Virus record (IMG/VR): IMGVR_UViG_3300023083_000001
Location: 194,358 to 258,357 of that record
Direction: 5' to 3' (one strand)
Source of the DNA: a virus
Length of the DNA stretch: 64,000 nucleotides
Positions 7,770 to 15,819 of the stretch are shown in pieces. The position numbers were made by a program, and so were the translations under genes. Position 1 is the stretch's first letter; each line of letters begins with the position of its first letter. A model generated the notes under the pieces. That model had not been told where the DNA came from. It saw only the letters and a program-made list of their open reading frames with translations, and did no database searches.

Positions 7770-9749
7770 ATGAGCAATAACGACGATTTCCAAACACGTA
7801 GCGACAGCCAACCCGAGGGCCGTCAGCCACGCCAGGAATCCCAAAGCAACGACCGTGCACAAGCCCGCGACGAGCGCCCTCGTCAAAGCCAACGCAATGA
7901 CGGTGAGCAAGTGACTCTGGCTGACCTCGGTCGTCTGAACGCACGTCCTGGTGTCGGTGGTCTGTCTGACGCAGCTCTGGTAGCAATGATCGAAGCTTTC
8001 GACGGCGCCAAAGCGTTCGACAAGCCAAACGTTCCTGAAGCAGTAAGCCGCAAGCGTTTCCGCGTGCTGCCACTGGATCAGAGCACTGGCCGTACGTCAC
8101 TGTCCAGCCTCCTGGTCGTTCTGCCGACCGAAATCGCTGGCAAACTCTTCACCCTGGTTTACGTTCTGCTGATCGAACAGCCGGGCGGCCCAGGTCTGCG
8201 TACTCTGTCTGATCGTGGCGAGCAATTCGAAGCCCTGATCCTGCCAGAAGACGTGATGACCGATCGTTACATCACCGTCATCAAGAGCCAGGTTGCCAAC
8301 CTGCAAGACAACTCGAACATTCTGATCGTCGGTAGCCAAGTGCTGTTGTACAGCACCGTAGCCACCATCACCGAGAAAGAAGGTCAAGCTGCAATCGCCG
8401 CCGTCTACGACAACGCGCTCGACGCCATCTCCGGCTTCCGCGAAAACATCGTCGACGCACTGAGCGACAAACGCAACGACGGCATGCGTATCAACCCTGG
8501 CATGATTGCCCGGACTGACCGCCTGGAAGTGTCTTTCGATTACAGCGGCAAAACCATCTCCGACTCTTCGGGTCTGCCGGTGCGTTCTGACGTGACTTCT
8601 GCCCTGTACTACTCGGCAGCAGCCCCTGAAGAAGAAAACCTGTACTCCCGTACTCTGCTCGGCGAAGTCCGCGCTGGCCTGGACCTGTTCCTGACCGACG
8701 ACGGCGTCGATCGTACCATCCCAAGCTTCGGTTCGCGCCGTCGCCGCGCTGGTGGTCGTGATGAAGTGGATCAGCCATTCTGGCAGCCAGTGTTCAACAT
8801 CACTTCGATCAACTGCCCTGCTGGCATTCCGTTCTCGCTGGAACTGGCTCAGCTGTTGCTGGCCCAGGTAGCACTGCAATCCAACGACTATCGTTGGGCG
8901 AACGTGCTGCGTCCTCGTTCCACCATCGCCGGTGGTCTGAAGCCAGTCGCACAACTGTCGCACCTGCACCTGCTGAACCCGGACAAGGAAAAGGCCGCCG
9001 TCATCAACGACGTCAGCCAGAACATGTCCGATCCCGATCTGTACGACTTCCTCGACGTCACTGTCAAACCGGAAATCGTATTCGGCATGGCGATCCCTTC
9101 CAGCGGCGAGAAATCTTGGGTGCTCAGCATCTACGAGCGTATCGCACTGGCAGATCCGCGTGACGCCGAGAAACTGATCGACACCTTGTTCGCATCGGCC
9201 GACGTTCTGACCGGTGGTCGTTTCACGAAACTGTACGACGAACTCTCCAACGGCACCAACCCGTCGCCGGTTGCGGCATACGGCACTCGCGCCTTCACCG
9301 GCACCTGGACCGATACCGACGGCAACGTGCGTCCTCTGAGCGAATGGAACGTTCCGGCGGTCCTGACTTCGGTTGGCGTGAAGAACCCAGAGCTGGCTCA
9401 AGACTACCAGTACACCTTCGAAGACCGTCGTCACTCGGTCGACTACAGCTTGGCACAACGCAACGGCATCCTGTCGCGCATTGTTCCAGGTCTGCACATC
9501 GTCGGTACCTGTGAGCAACTGAGCTTCCACCCTTGGTACATCCAAGCGTTGTCTCTGGCCCTGGCTGATGCGAACATGGCATCGCTGCCAACCAGCGGTG
9601 ATGGCCTGCAACAGTCGCGTCGTGTGGGTAGCACCGACTTCTCGGCGTTCGCTACTGCGGATATCGGCTCTTCGCGCCGTCGTCCAAACGACACTGCTGA
9701 TCGTGGCCGTGGTCGCGATCGCTTCAATGGCGGTGGCAACTACTACTGA
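7770..9749 (+). CDS. chmA: candidate chimallin, the phage nucleus shell protein
   Basis: 659 residues. Residues 1-48 are a hydrophilic Gln/Arg/Asp-rich tail, then a long folded core, then a flexible Ser/Arg/Gly-rich tail ending NGGGNYY. Chimallins (phiKZ gp54, 201phi2-1 gp105) are about 600-700 residues with disordered termini that link neighbouring subunits. Codon use is strongly biased to C-ending preferred codons, unlike most neighbours, implying very high expression. The gene stands alone between a 368-base leader and a strong terminator, and the next gene is an RNAP beta-prime fragment, the order I recall for phiKZ gp54-gp55. The identification rests on context, size and architecture; a major capsid protein is the main alternative. 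Confidence 0.6.
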   Translation: MSNNDDFQTRSDSQPEGRQPRQESQSNDRAQARDERPRQSQRNDGEQVTLADLGRLNARPGVGGLSDAALVAMIEAFDGAKAFDKPNVPEAVSRKRFRVLPLDQSTGRTSLSSLLVVLPTEIAGKLFTLVYVLLIEQPGGPGLRTLSDRGEQFEALILPEDVMTDRYITVIKSQVANLQDNSNILIVGSQVLLYSTVATITEKEGQAAIAAVYDNALDAISGFRENIVDALSDKRNDGMRINPGMIARTDRLEVSFDYSGKTISDSSGLPVRSDVTSALYYSAAAPEEENLYSRTLLGEVRAGLDLFLTDDGVDRTIPSFGSRRRRAGGRDEVDQPFWQPVFNITSINCPAGIPFSLELAQLLLAQVALQSNDYRWANVLRPRSTIAGGLKPVAQLSHLHLLNPDKEKAAVINDVSQNMSDPDLYDFLDVTVKPEIVFGMAIPSSGEKSWVLSIYERIALADPRDAEKLIDTLFASADVLTGGRFTKLYDELSNGTNPSPVAAYGTRAFTGTWTDTDGNVRPLSEWNVPAVLTSVGVKNPELAQDYQYTFEDRRHSVDYSLAQRNGILSRIVPGLHIVGTCEQLSFHPWYIQALSLALADANMASLPTSGDGLQQSRRVGSTDFSAFATADIGSSRRRPNDTADRGRGRDRFNGGGNYY

Positions 9750-9777
9750 GTCTGGTAGTAGTCGTTAGGGTATAGAT

Positions 9778-9815
9778 CAGGAGAGGGGTAATTCCCTCTC
9801 CTGCTTCTTTTTTTT
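9778..9815 (+). terminator. strong intrinsic terminator
   Basis: CAGGAGAGGG (9778-9787) pairs perfectly with CCCTCTCCTG (9794-9803), and a T8 run follows at 9808-9815. This is the most canonical terminator in the window and isolates the highly expressed 7770 gene. Confidence 0.9.
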
Positions 9816-9836
9816 CTTATCCCTAGGAGATCGTGT

Positions 9837-11327
9837 ATGGAATTGATTACTCAGGATATCCATGAACCTCGGCAACGGTATCCTGGTCGAAAAGGTATTT
9901 ACCCCATCATCGAGAACTTCGATGACATCTTTCGTCGTCTAGATATCCAGCCCGTGTTGGCTAATGACCTGGATCTGACAACAGATGCCGGTAAAGAACG
10001 ATTCAATGATCTGGTCTATACGAAGTACGATGGTGACGTGTTCTCTAACGTTCCCGCTTGTCCATGTCGTTACACCAAAGGTGGTAGCAAGATCCGTCAC
10101 AAGTGTGTCCGTTGTGGGCACTTAGTTCTACCGATTACCGAACAGTCCATCGAACCCATTGTCTGGGTGCGTGTGCCTGACGAACTCCCTGCTTTCATGA
10201 ACCTGACTGTGTACCGACTACTGCGTGCTCGTTTCACCAAGAGCGGCTTCAGCGTAATCGACTACATGCTCGACCCGAAATACCGTCCTCCGAAACTGGA
10301 AAGTATCGAGGAAAATCTGACCAAAGCAATATGCCCTGTGCGTGGGATTGTTTATTTCCACAAACACTTCGACAAGATCATCACTGCTCTGTGTGACCTC
10401 CGGCACTTTCAGTCGGCGACTCGCGGTGCTGTGACGCTCAAGTTCGTAGAAGCTCACCGAAAGCTCATATTCTGTAAGTACATTCCGTTCCCTTCCAAGA
10501 TCGGTTTCATTGTAGAAGATGTCGGCGATCGTAAGTACGTTGACCCGAAGATGGCGCCTGCTCTTAATGCGCTGATCTCTCTGGCTAACGTCACCAACGG
10601 CGGCCGTTCAGCAGTACGTGACATGGAGAGCCGTGTAGCCCGTGCCATTGGCAGTCTGGCGAACTACTACTCCAGCAACGAACACAGCAAGATCTTCGAT
10701 AAGAAAGGTATCTTGCGCAAACTGGTGTATGGGGTAAGTCCACACTTTACCTTCCGTACGGTTATCACCAGTAACCATAAACCTCACGACCATGAATCTC
10801 TCGAGACTCCATGGGGTGCAACAGTCCTGACGCTCAAGTTGCATTTGGCGAACAAGCTGTTGGCAGAACGTTATACGCCGAATGAAATCCTGACGCTGAT
10901 CTACGATAACACTCTGCGTACGCACTACAAGCTGGAAGAGCTGATCGATATACTGATCGCGGAAAGTCCGGGTGGACGTGGTATTCCGTGTGGCTTTACC
11001 CGATTCCCATCGCTGAAACGCGGTTCTACCCAACGGTTCTTCATCAACCGGGTGAAACGTGATCCTACAGCGCTGAGTACATCGATTTCGGTATTGACGC
11101 TTATTGCGCCGAACGCTGACTTTGATGGCGATTACATGACTGGACAACTCTGCCTGGATAACCAGACAGCCAGAGCGTTTGACCGGATGGCGCCGTACAC
11201 TGGGATCATGGATCTCAAACGCCCATTCCGTGTGGGTAATCATGCGTCCATCCCAGCGCCTGTTCTATCGACAATCAATGCCCGTCTAGAAGAGGGTGAT
11301 GACCTGTCAGTACCTGTGGAGGATTGA
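9837..11327 (+). CDS. RNA polymerase beta-prime subunit, N-terminal part (non-virion RNAP)
   Basis: 496 residues. The catalytic signature NADFDGD is at residues 426-432; its three aspartates hold the active-site magnesium. Zinc-ribbon cysteines C75, C77, C90 and C93 have the same spacing as the E. coli beta-prime ribbon (C70, C72, C85, C88). The protein stops soon after the active site, so the bridge helix and trigger loop must come from another gene (26645). phiKZ-group phages split beta-prime this way. Position just after the chimallin candidate matches phiKZ gp55. ATG 9837 follows TAGGAGAT. Role: transcription of middle and late phage genes. Confidence 0.9.
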   Translation: MELITQDIHEPRQRYPGRKGIYPIIENFDDIFRRLDIQPVLANDLDLTTDAGKERFNDLVYTKYDGDVFSNVPACPCRYTKGGSKIRHKCVRCGHLVLPITEQSIEPIVWVRVPDELPAFMNLTVYRLLRARFTKSGFSVIDYMLDPKYRPPKLESIEENLTKAICPVRGIVYFHKHFDKIITALCDLRHFQSATRGAVTLKFVEAHRKLIFCKYIPFPSKIGFIVEDVGDRKYVDPKMAPALNALISLANVTNGGRSAVRDMESRVARAIGSLANYYSSNEHSKIFDKKGILRKLVYGVSPHFTFRTVITSNHKPHDHESLETPWGATVLTLKLHLANKLLAERYTPNEILTLIYDNTLRTHYKLEELIDILIAESPGGRGIPCGFTRFPSLKRGSTQRFFINRVKRDPTALSTSISVLTLIAPNADFDGDYMTGQLCLDNQTARAFDRMAPYTGIMDLKRPFRVGNHASIPAPVLSTINARLEEGDDLSVPVED

Positions 11328-11328
11328 A

Positions 11329-11946
11329 ATGGCATACCTGCTGAGCCAGGCCGACAATGACGTCATCCATGCGACGACCCATGGCCTGATTAATAATGAC
11401 GATCTCGGTTTCTTACGGGAACGTATGAGTTCTACCATGCGGACGATGGGGAACTTTGCATCGAAGTATCTGAACGAAGCGCGTGAGAAGTTGGAGAAGT
11501 TCGATCTGGGTCGCCTCCGGGATCGAGTGGAAGTCATGCGTGATCGTTTCGGTCGTCGATGGGACGAGGATCGTATCCTCGAAGTGGTGGACCTTGGTGG
11601 TTTCCAGAATGCCAAGCCTACCATGCGGAAATACATCATGGCTGAACCAAGAACCCGTCGTCTCTATCACCAGGGACGTTTGGACGGCTATGGTAGTTTG
11701 TATCAGGATGACGAACCTGATTGCGTTGGGCGTGAACACACAGCGTATCGTGAGGTCATGCAAGGCGCATCGGTAGGTGATGAAGAGGAAGACCGCTTCG
11801 TGACTTACCTGGGATTGGAGACCGAGGAAGGTCACCCACTATCCCACGTCGAACGTACGGCAGTCCGTCGTACATGGGCTGAGCAGAAAGCAATCCTGGA
11901 TCGCGGTAAACAAGATCCAACGAGCCCGCTGCGCAAGACCCTGTAA
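11329..11946 (+). CDS. unknown protein coupled to the RNAP beta-prime gene
   Basis: 205 residues from ATG 11329 (MAYLLSQADND), one base after the upstream stop and preceded by GTGGAGGATTG. It is rich in charged residues, with long helices (residues about 30-80 look like a coiled coil with many Arg and Glu). Tight coupling to the beta-prime N-terminal gene suggests a role with that subunit, possibly supplying a part missing from the split polymerase, but no RNAP motif is visible. Confidence concerns the gene, not the role. Confidence 0.75.
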   Translation: MAYLLSQADNDVIHATTHGLINNDDLGFLRERMSSTMRTMGNFASKYLNEAREKLEKFDLGRLRDRVEVMRDRFGRRWDEDRILEVVDLGGFQNAKPTMRKYIMAEPRTRRLYHQGRLDGYGSLYQDDEPDCVGREHTAYREVMQGASVGDEEEDRFVTYLGLETEEGHPLSHVERTAVRRTWAEQKAILDRGKQDPTSPLRKTL

Positions 11947-11955
11947 CTGAAAACG

Positions 11956-11983
11956 TACAGCCCGGTGAAAGCCGGGCTGTATG
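11956..11983 (+). terminator. stem-loop without T-run
   Basis: TACAGCCCGG (11956-11965) pairs with CCGGGCTGTA (11972-11981), followed at once by TGCC rather than a T-run, so it may be an RNA-processing or polymerase-specific stop signal. TATG at 11980-11983 resembles the TATG motif reported for phiKZ late promoters; the next RBS is about 15 bases downstream. Confidence 0.55.
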
Positions 11984-12009
11984 CCCTATCGATCATTAGG
12001 AGATCAGGC

Positions 12010-12384
12010 ATGTCCGAGATTATTCCAGGTAGTACCCTCAACAAACTCAAGGCTTCTGCGGAATTACTGCGTGACATGCAGTTTCATCCATTCGACCAAG
12101 AACCGACCAATTTCACCAACCCACTCAAGATCCCAGTGACCTTGGTGGTGAAGCCCGCTGAGACCACAGCCATCTTCGAAAATCTGGTTGAGGGTAATGT
12201 TTTCGAATTCACCGCTACCGACAAACAGAACCCGTCGAGTCGTTGTGTTGTAACGATGGGGTTCGCTATGGGTGATGCTGATCTATTGCTCCGTTACACC
12301 TACAGCGAGTTCCCTGTGGACTCTTCGGTGGTTATAAACGCCATTGAAGACGGCGTCAAAGCCTGGCATGGGTTGATGAACTAA
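12010..12384 (+). CDS. small unknown protein
   Basis: 124 residues from ATG 12010 (MSEIIPGSTL), chosen over the upstream start at 11965, which lies in the stem-loop, because TAGGAG precedes it. Mixed alpha/beta (KIPVTLVVKPAETTAIFENL), no cysteine motif or membrane segment. It heads a run of short rightward genes to 16488. Function unknown. Confidence 0.75.
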   Translation: MSEIIPGSTLNKLKASAELLRDMQFHPFDQEPTNFTNPLKIPVTLVVKPAETTAIFENLVEGNVFEFTATDKQNPSSRCVVTMGFAMGDADLLLRYTYSEFPVDSSVVINAIEDGVKAWHGLMN

Positions 12385-12402
12385 CCCAATAAGGAGTTGA
12401 AC

Positions 12403-12996
12403 GTGAACAAAGAGTACCACTTAACTTACCGCCATTTCCCAGCAACCCAGGAGATTTCTATGAAAACCGAAACAGAAGATCTTGACATCAATCATCCAGG
12501 TCCACTCACGGCTGCTGATATCCCAGCCTGGGTCCGTCGTCAAGTCCTCGGGCATTCGCAACGCGAAACTGCGCCAGATCAACTTGAAGATGGTTATTGG
12601 GATCAGCTTCAACGTGACATTGTAAATCGTTACAACGGCCGTACTCCAGACGGAACGGAACAAGACTTCGTGATCAGCGAAGCGCAAACGCAGATCCAGA
12701 TGTTACGTCAAGGCGTAAGCCACGAGTTCGGCTCAAGCCTGCGTGAAGACAACACTTTGGCCGACCTGCTTAATAGCAACGAAGTCGCTTCAGCTAAGGT
12801 TGAAGTCTACACCGGCGCCGAAGCGATCGAATCGTACCGCAAGAAGATGGAAGGCCTGACGCCAGAACAAGTCGAGTTCATGACCAACCTCGGTTGTGGA
12901 CCTGATGACGTCGTGACAGTTACTCACGTTGCAGATTCCGGCCAGCGTATCCTTGACGTCCAGCACGGTAACACCACGACCAGCATCAAGCCGTAA
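12403..12996 (+). CDS. unknown acidic protein with two possible starts
   Basis: 197 residues from GTG 12403, preceded by AAGGAG. A second start, ATG 12460 (MKTETEDLDINHPG), has its own AGGAG and would give 178 residues. Both signals are good, so two forms may be made. The protein is acidic and Gln-rich with a helical middle and no known domain. It is followed closely by another small gene. Confidence 0.7.
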   Translation: MNKEYHLTYRHFPATQEISMKTETEDLDINHPGPLTAADIPAWVRRQVLGHSQRETAPDQLEDGYWDQLQRDIVNRYNGRTPDGTEQDFVISEAQTQIQMLRQGVSHEFGSSLREDNTLADLLNSNEVASAKVEVYTGAEAIESYRKKMEGLTPEQVEFMTNLGCGPDDVVTVTHVADSGQRILDVQHGNTTTSIKP

Positions 12997-13035
12997 GGAA
13001 TGGTTTGAACGTTACCGATATCAAGGAGTAATCCA

Positions 13036-13356
13036 ATGACTCTGCAACAACTATCTGCCATGTTTCTGTTGGCAGGGATCGAAGTCAAAAGTGTTGTCTC
13101 CATTCCTAACGAGTATGTCAGGGATGCAACAGACAGTCCTTGGTGGTTAGTGGGGACTTCAATGGGTCTGATCAAGATCGGTTGGAGACGCCGTGTCATC
13201 AACATCGATTGGTCACAAACCAATCGGCGCGGTATCTGCACGCAAGACGAAGTGACTAAGGGTGACGATCATGTCCACGCTTATAGTCATGGCAAAGCCG
13301 TGCAGTATTTGAGTGACCTATACCGTCACGTCCCAGTCTTCAAGGAACCCGTGTAA
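13036..13356 (+). CDS. small unknown protein
   Basis: 106 residues from ATG 13036 behind AAGGAG. It begins with a hydrophobic helix (LSAMFLLAGIEV), then Trp-rich and basic stretches (SPWWLVGTSMG, IGWRRR). The stop overlaps the next start (TAATG at 13354-13358). No recognisable family. Confidence 0.7.
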   Translation: MTLQQLSAMFLLAGIEVKSVVSIPNEYVRDATDSPWWLVGTSMGLIKIGWRRRVINIDWSQTNRRGICTQDEVTKGDDHVHAYSHGKAVQYLSDLYRHVPVFKEPV

Positions 13357-13688
13357 TGTCAAGCGACAAGAACGAACAAGTGGAAGAGCTGGAAATCTCT
13401 ATCAAAGGGACTCCAGAACAGATCGATGCGATGTTGGAAAGTGGCGATCTACAAACGGCGATCTCTTCAGTCACCGCAGAGTTTGACGCTGAAACTGAGG
13501 AAACTCATGTCCACGCGCTGGTATCTCTGACTTACAACGGCCTCGTGACTAAAGAAGTCGCAGGCGAGCTGCTGGAGAGCGCACTGGAACACGTCCGTGA
13601 AGAAGGCATGTTGTCTGACCCGGAATGGCTGAACGACCCTGCCACCGAAGAACTGGCTTGCGACGAAATCAAAGTTCGTATCCTTTAA
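13356..13688 (+). CDS. small acidic protein of unknown function
   Basis: 110 residues from ATG 13356, coupled to the previous gene by a TAATG overlap. Very acidic (many Glu/Asp), mostly helical, no known motif. Such small acidic proteins are common early products in large phages, but no target can be inferred here. Confidence 0.7.
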   Translation: MSSDKNEQVEELEISIKGTPEQIDAMLESGDLQTAISSVTAEFDAETEETHVHALVSLTYNGLVTKEVAGELLESALEHVREEGMLSDPEWLNDPATEELACDEIKVRIL

Positions 13689-13698
13689 GGAGGTGATC

Positions 13699-13818
13699 AT
13701 GAATACGTTCTATTGGTTGATCTACACACGTTGCCCTCTTCCATGTCGGGAGAGGGGCGTAAGTGGATCAACAACATGTCGAGTGATAAAACCAAAAGTC
13801 AACAGCGGCGTAAAGTAG
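13699..13818 (+). CDS. possible 39-residue peptide
   Basis: ATG 13699 follows a perfect AAGGAGGTGATC, the strongest ribosome-binding site in this region. The frame runs only to TAG 13816-13818 and gives a cysteine-containing peptide that does not look conserved. The better-supported gene at 13776 starts inside it in another frame, so this could be a leader peptide that couples translation, or the remnant of a disrupted start. Confidence 0.3.
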   Translation: MNTFYWLIYTRCPLPCRERGVSGSTTCRVIKPKVNSGVK

Positions 13819-14030
13819 ATTCATTAGCTGTGGTTAAACAGCTGACCATTTGTAAGTATCACAACGCATCGGTAACTATTCCTCTGGGGCGGTTACGTAA
13901 GAGCCATGCGTTGAATTGCGGTAGGTCGCACTGCAAGCTGTGCAGTAATCCACGTAGGACTTGGGGTCGGTTGACCTTACCTGAAATTAAAGCGAATGAA
14001 GCCTTTCGATACGCGCTTATTCAATCGTAG
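13776..14030 (+). CDS. small basic Cys/His protein, phage conserved type
   Basis: 84 residues from ATG 13776 (MSSDKTKSQQ); upstream ATG 13743 in the same frame is an alternative with no clear RBS. The C-terminal half has C-x4-H-C-x2-C followed by SNPRRTWG and then LTLPEI. This C-x-x-C-x-NPR pattern followed by a helix recurs in many phage small proteins of unknown role and may bind zinc. The product is strongly basic, so nucleic-acid contact is plausible. Confidence 0.65.
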   Translation: MSSDKTKSQQRRKVDSLAVVKQLTICKYHNASVTIPLGRLRKSHALNCGRSHCKLCSNPRRTWGRLTLPEIKANEAFRYALIQS

Positions 14031-14040
14031 GGGAATACGA

Positions 14041-14256
14041 ATGTCTGGGTGTGAAAGGTGTGTTGGGAAAATGAACATTCTCTTGAGGATTGGTGAGTTG
14101 TCCCACGAGAAAAGGCTGTCAGATGAACAGCACGAACCTTTTGTATTGTACGAAACGCGTATGAATGAGGAGAGTGTATTGGTTATCGAACCAATGTACG
14201 GAGACAGGCTTTCAGTAACGCTGATTGTAGGTAACACGCAAATCCGTACCGTCTAG
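14041..14256 (+). CDS. small unknown protein
   Basis: 71 residues from ATG 14041 (MSGCERCVGK), ten bases after the previous stop and preceded by AGGGG. The N-terminus has C-x2-C, followed by a beta-rich region. Too short for a confident family call. It is the last gene before the terminator at 14265. Confidence 0.65.
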   Translation: MSGCERCVGKMNILLRIGELSHEKRLSDEQHEPFVLYETRMNEESVLVIEPMYGDRLSVTLIVGNTQIRTV

Positions 14257-14264
14257 CAGCATAC

Positions 14265-14305
14265 ACCCCCAGGCGAAAGCCTGGGGGTGGTCTGTTCTTT
14301 TTTTT
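14265..14305 (+). terminator. strong intrinsic terminator
   Basis: ACCCCCAGGC (14265-14274) pairs with GCCTGGGGGT (14279-14288) across a GAAA tetraloop, followed by T8 at 14298-14305. GCATAC precedes the stem, as at other gene ends here. Confidence 0.9.
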
Positions 14306-14347
14306 GTTTACGCAATCAGCATATCCTGTATAGAGCAGGAGTTTATA

Positions 14348-14749
14348 ATGAAAACGTCGAGTATAGGTCCAATCGCCAATCCATTGACTTCATTGGTGGT
14401 CACTGATGAAAGATTCGTCAAAGTTAGAGATGAGTCAGGCGTACACTACGCACTGAACGTCAATACACCGTCCGAAGTTATCATGGCCGCCAATCAGATA
14501 TTTGCCAAACACGTAGTCCTCCCCTACAACGAGATGGTTATTAAAGCGTTGTTGACCCATCCGGTTCACGGGAAGATTTTCATAGTGACTGCATTAGAAG
14601 AAGAATTATACAACCCACAGTCCGTAGCTGTTCGTTACAACTTACCGCCTGAAAGATTATTCCCTTTGCGTGAATGGTGGGGTACCATCGTGAATATGCT
14701 GTTCGATTACCAAAATCTGTTCGCGGAAGACAACGCGCAACTCAAATAG
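14348..14749 (+). CDS. small unknown protein
   Basis: 133 residues from ATG 14348 behind CAGGAG. Mixed alpha/beta, with a beta-rich N-terminal third (SLVVTDERFVKVRDESGVHYA). No motif recognised. It starts a new unit after the terminator; AT-rich sequence at 14305-14340 could hold its promoter. Confidence 0.7.
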   Translation: MKTSSIGPIANPLTSLVVTDERFVKVRDESGVHYALNVNTPSEVIMAANQIFAKHVVLPYNEMVIKALLTHPVHGKIFIVTALEEELYNPQSVAVRYNLPPERLFPLREWWGTIVNMLFDYQNLFAEDNAQLK

Positions 14750-14781
14750 GATGTCCTGCTTAATCACCCGAGTACATCCTC

Positions 14782-15207
14782 ATGTCAGTCAACGTAATCA
14801 CGCTAGGTAAAGAAGGTAAGCTTGATGATCCCGATCTGAAGATCGACTACATCATGAACTGCTACTTCTTCTCCAAGTACAGCCAGTCCACCTTGTTTGC
14901 AGGTAAGATCACTTCACTGACTAAAGTCATCCAGATGTACGGTGATGACGCCATCAGTATCCGTAAGGAAGTAGAAGAGTCCCTGCAAGCATTCTTGAAC
15001 AAGTTCTTCACCACAGCCAGTGTTGAAGTGACTGTGGAAGATACCGGAGTAAACCCTGGTATTAAATTACAAATCAATGCAATAGTAAGCGACGGAGCAA
15101 GCATCTCACCTAATTCGTATAGCGTGGGTTATTCGCTCATGGTCAAGGATTCGACTCTTAAGTCCATCCTCAATATCCAGACCCGTCAAGAACTTCTCGA
15201 TAGTTAA
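14782..15207 (+). CDS. unknown protein of 141 residues
   Basis: ATG 14782 has only a weak upstream RBS. The N-terminal half is alpha-helical (DYIMNCYFFSKYSQS), the C-terminal half beta-rich (VEVTVEDTGVNPGIKLQINAI). It resembles small virion or baseplate accessory proteins in style, but no specific match can be made. Confidence 0.65.
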   Translation: MSVNVITLGKEGKLDDPDLKIDYIMNCYFFSKYSQSTLFAGKITSLTKVIQMYGDDAISIRKEVEESLQAFLNKFFTTASVEVTVEDTGVNPGIKLQINAIVSDGASISPNSYSVGYSLMVKDSTLKSILNIQTRQELLDS

Positions 15208-15233
15208 ACAACCCGCGTAAGGAAAGCCCTACA

Positions 15234-15758
15234 ATGTCGCAAAAACACATCGCTAAAGGCCGCAAGTTCCCGAAGACTTCGGATGAGCTGCACATGTTCA
15301 TCGCCGAATCCTTCCGCGACTTGCTGGCTGTTCCAGAAAACGGCGCGATCTTCGCTAACACAGTGCTTCACGCCCAACTGAGCGCACTGACCGCCAATCG
15401 TGAACACGAACAACGTGCGCAGACCGCGATCGTCCTGGTCAAGACCGAATACCCACAGTGCGTACGCGCTACAGTCACCGCGCCAGTCGTTGAAGGCGAG
15501 CTGCTGAGCGTTACCCTGGAAGTGCGTGACAACGGTCCTGAAAGCGACTGGGTCGACGCTGGCAAGCTCTACACCAAGGAAGCACTGGACAACGTCGGCA
15601 AGCTGGTTCTGTCCCAGACCGCCACACCAGGCGATCAGTGGTACGTGACCACCAACCACGCTGTCGATAAGGCGCGTGAGCAGGTCAGCCAGATGATGCT
15701 GGAACAAGCCGATGCACTGGCAGCAATGACGGCTGAAGCTCCAGCGTCCGTCAACTGA
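15234..15758 (+). CDS. unknown protein with biased codon use
   Basis: 174 residues from ATG 15234 with AAGGAAAG upstream. C-ending preferred codons suggest strong expression. Helical ends with a beta-rich middle (RATVTAPVVEGELLSVTLEVRD). No cysteine motif, no membrane segment, no family recognised. Confidence 0.75.
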   Translation: MSQKHIAKGRKFPKTSDELHMFIAESFRDLLAVPENGAIFANTVLHAQLSALTANREHEQRAQTAIVLVKTEYPQCVRATVTAPVVEGELLSVTLEVRDNGPESDWVDAGKLYTKEALDNVGKLVLSQTATPGDQWYVTTNHAVDKAREQVSQMMLEQADALAAMTAEAPASVN

Positions 15759-15779
15759 TCCGTCATTCCCGGCCAACTA

Positions 15780-15819
15780 CCAGAGAGGATAAAACCTCTC
15801 TGGTCAGTCAGAGGTTTTT
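15780..15819 (+). terminator. terminator stem overlapping the next ribosome-binding site
   Basis: CCAGAGAGG (15780-15788) pairs with CCTCTCTGG (15795-15803). The 3' arm can instead pair with AGAGG at 15810-15814, giving a second stem directly before T5 (15815-15819). That same AGAGG is the ribosome-binding site for ATG 15820, so the two folds are mutually exclusive and could link termination and translation. Confidence 0.65.

Noticed and set aside
8097-9611. A 504-codon open frame on the minus strand opposite the chimallin candidate
   Set aside because: It is a shadow of the strongly codon-biased plus-strand gene (preferred third-position C/G leaves few stops on the reverse); no RBS or protein-like composition.
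7770-9749. Major capsid protein as identity of the 659-residue gene
   Set aside because: No S-x-E propeptide site at a sensible position, and the RNAP neighbourhood fits chimallin better; not fully excluded.
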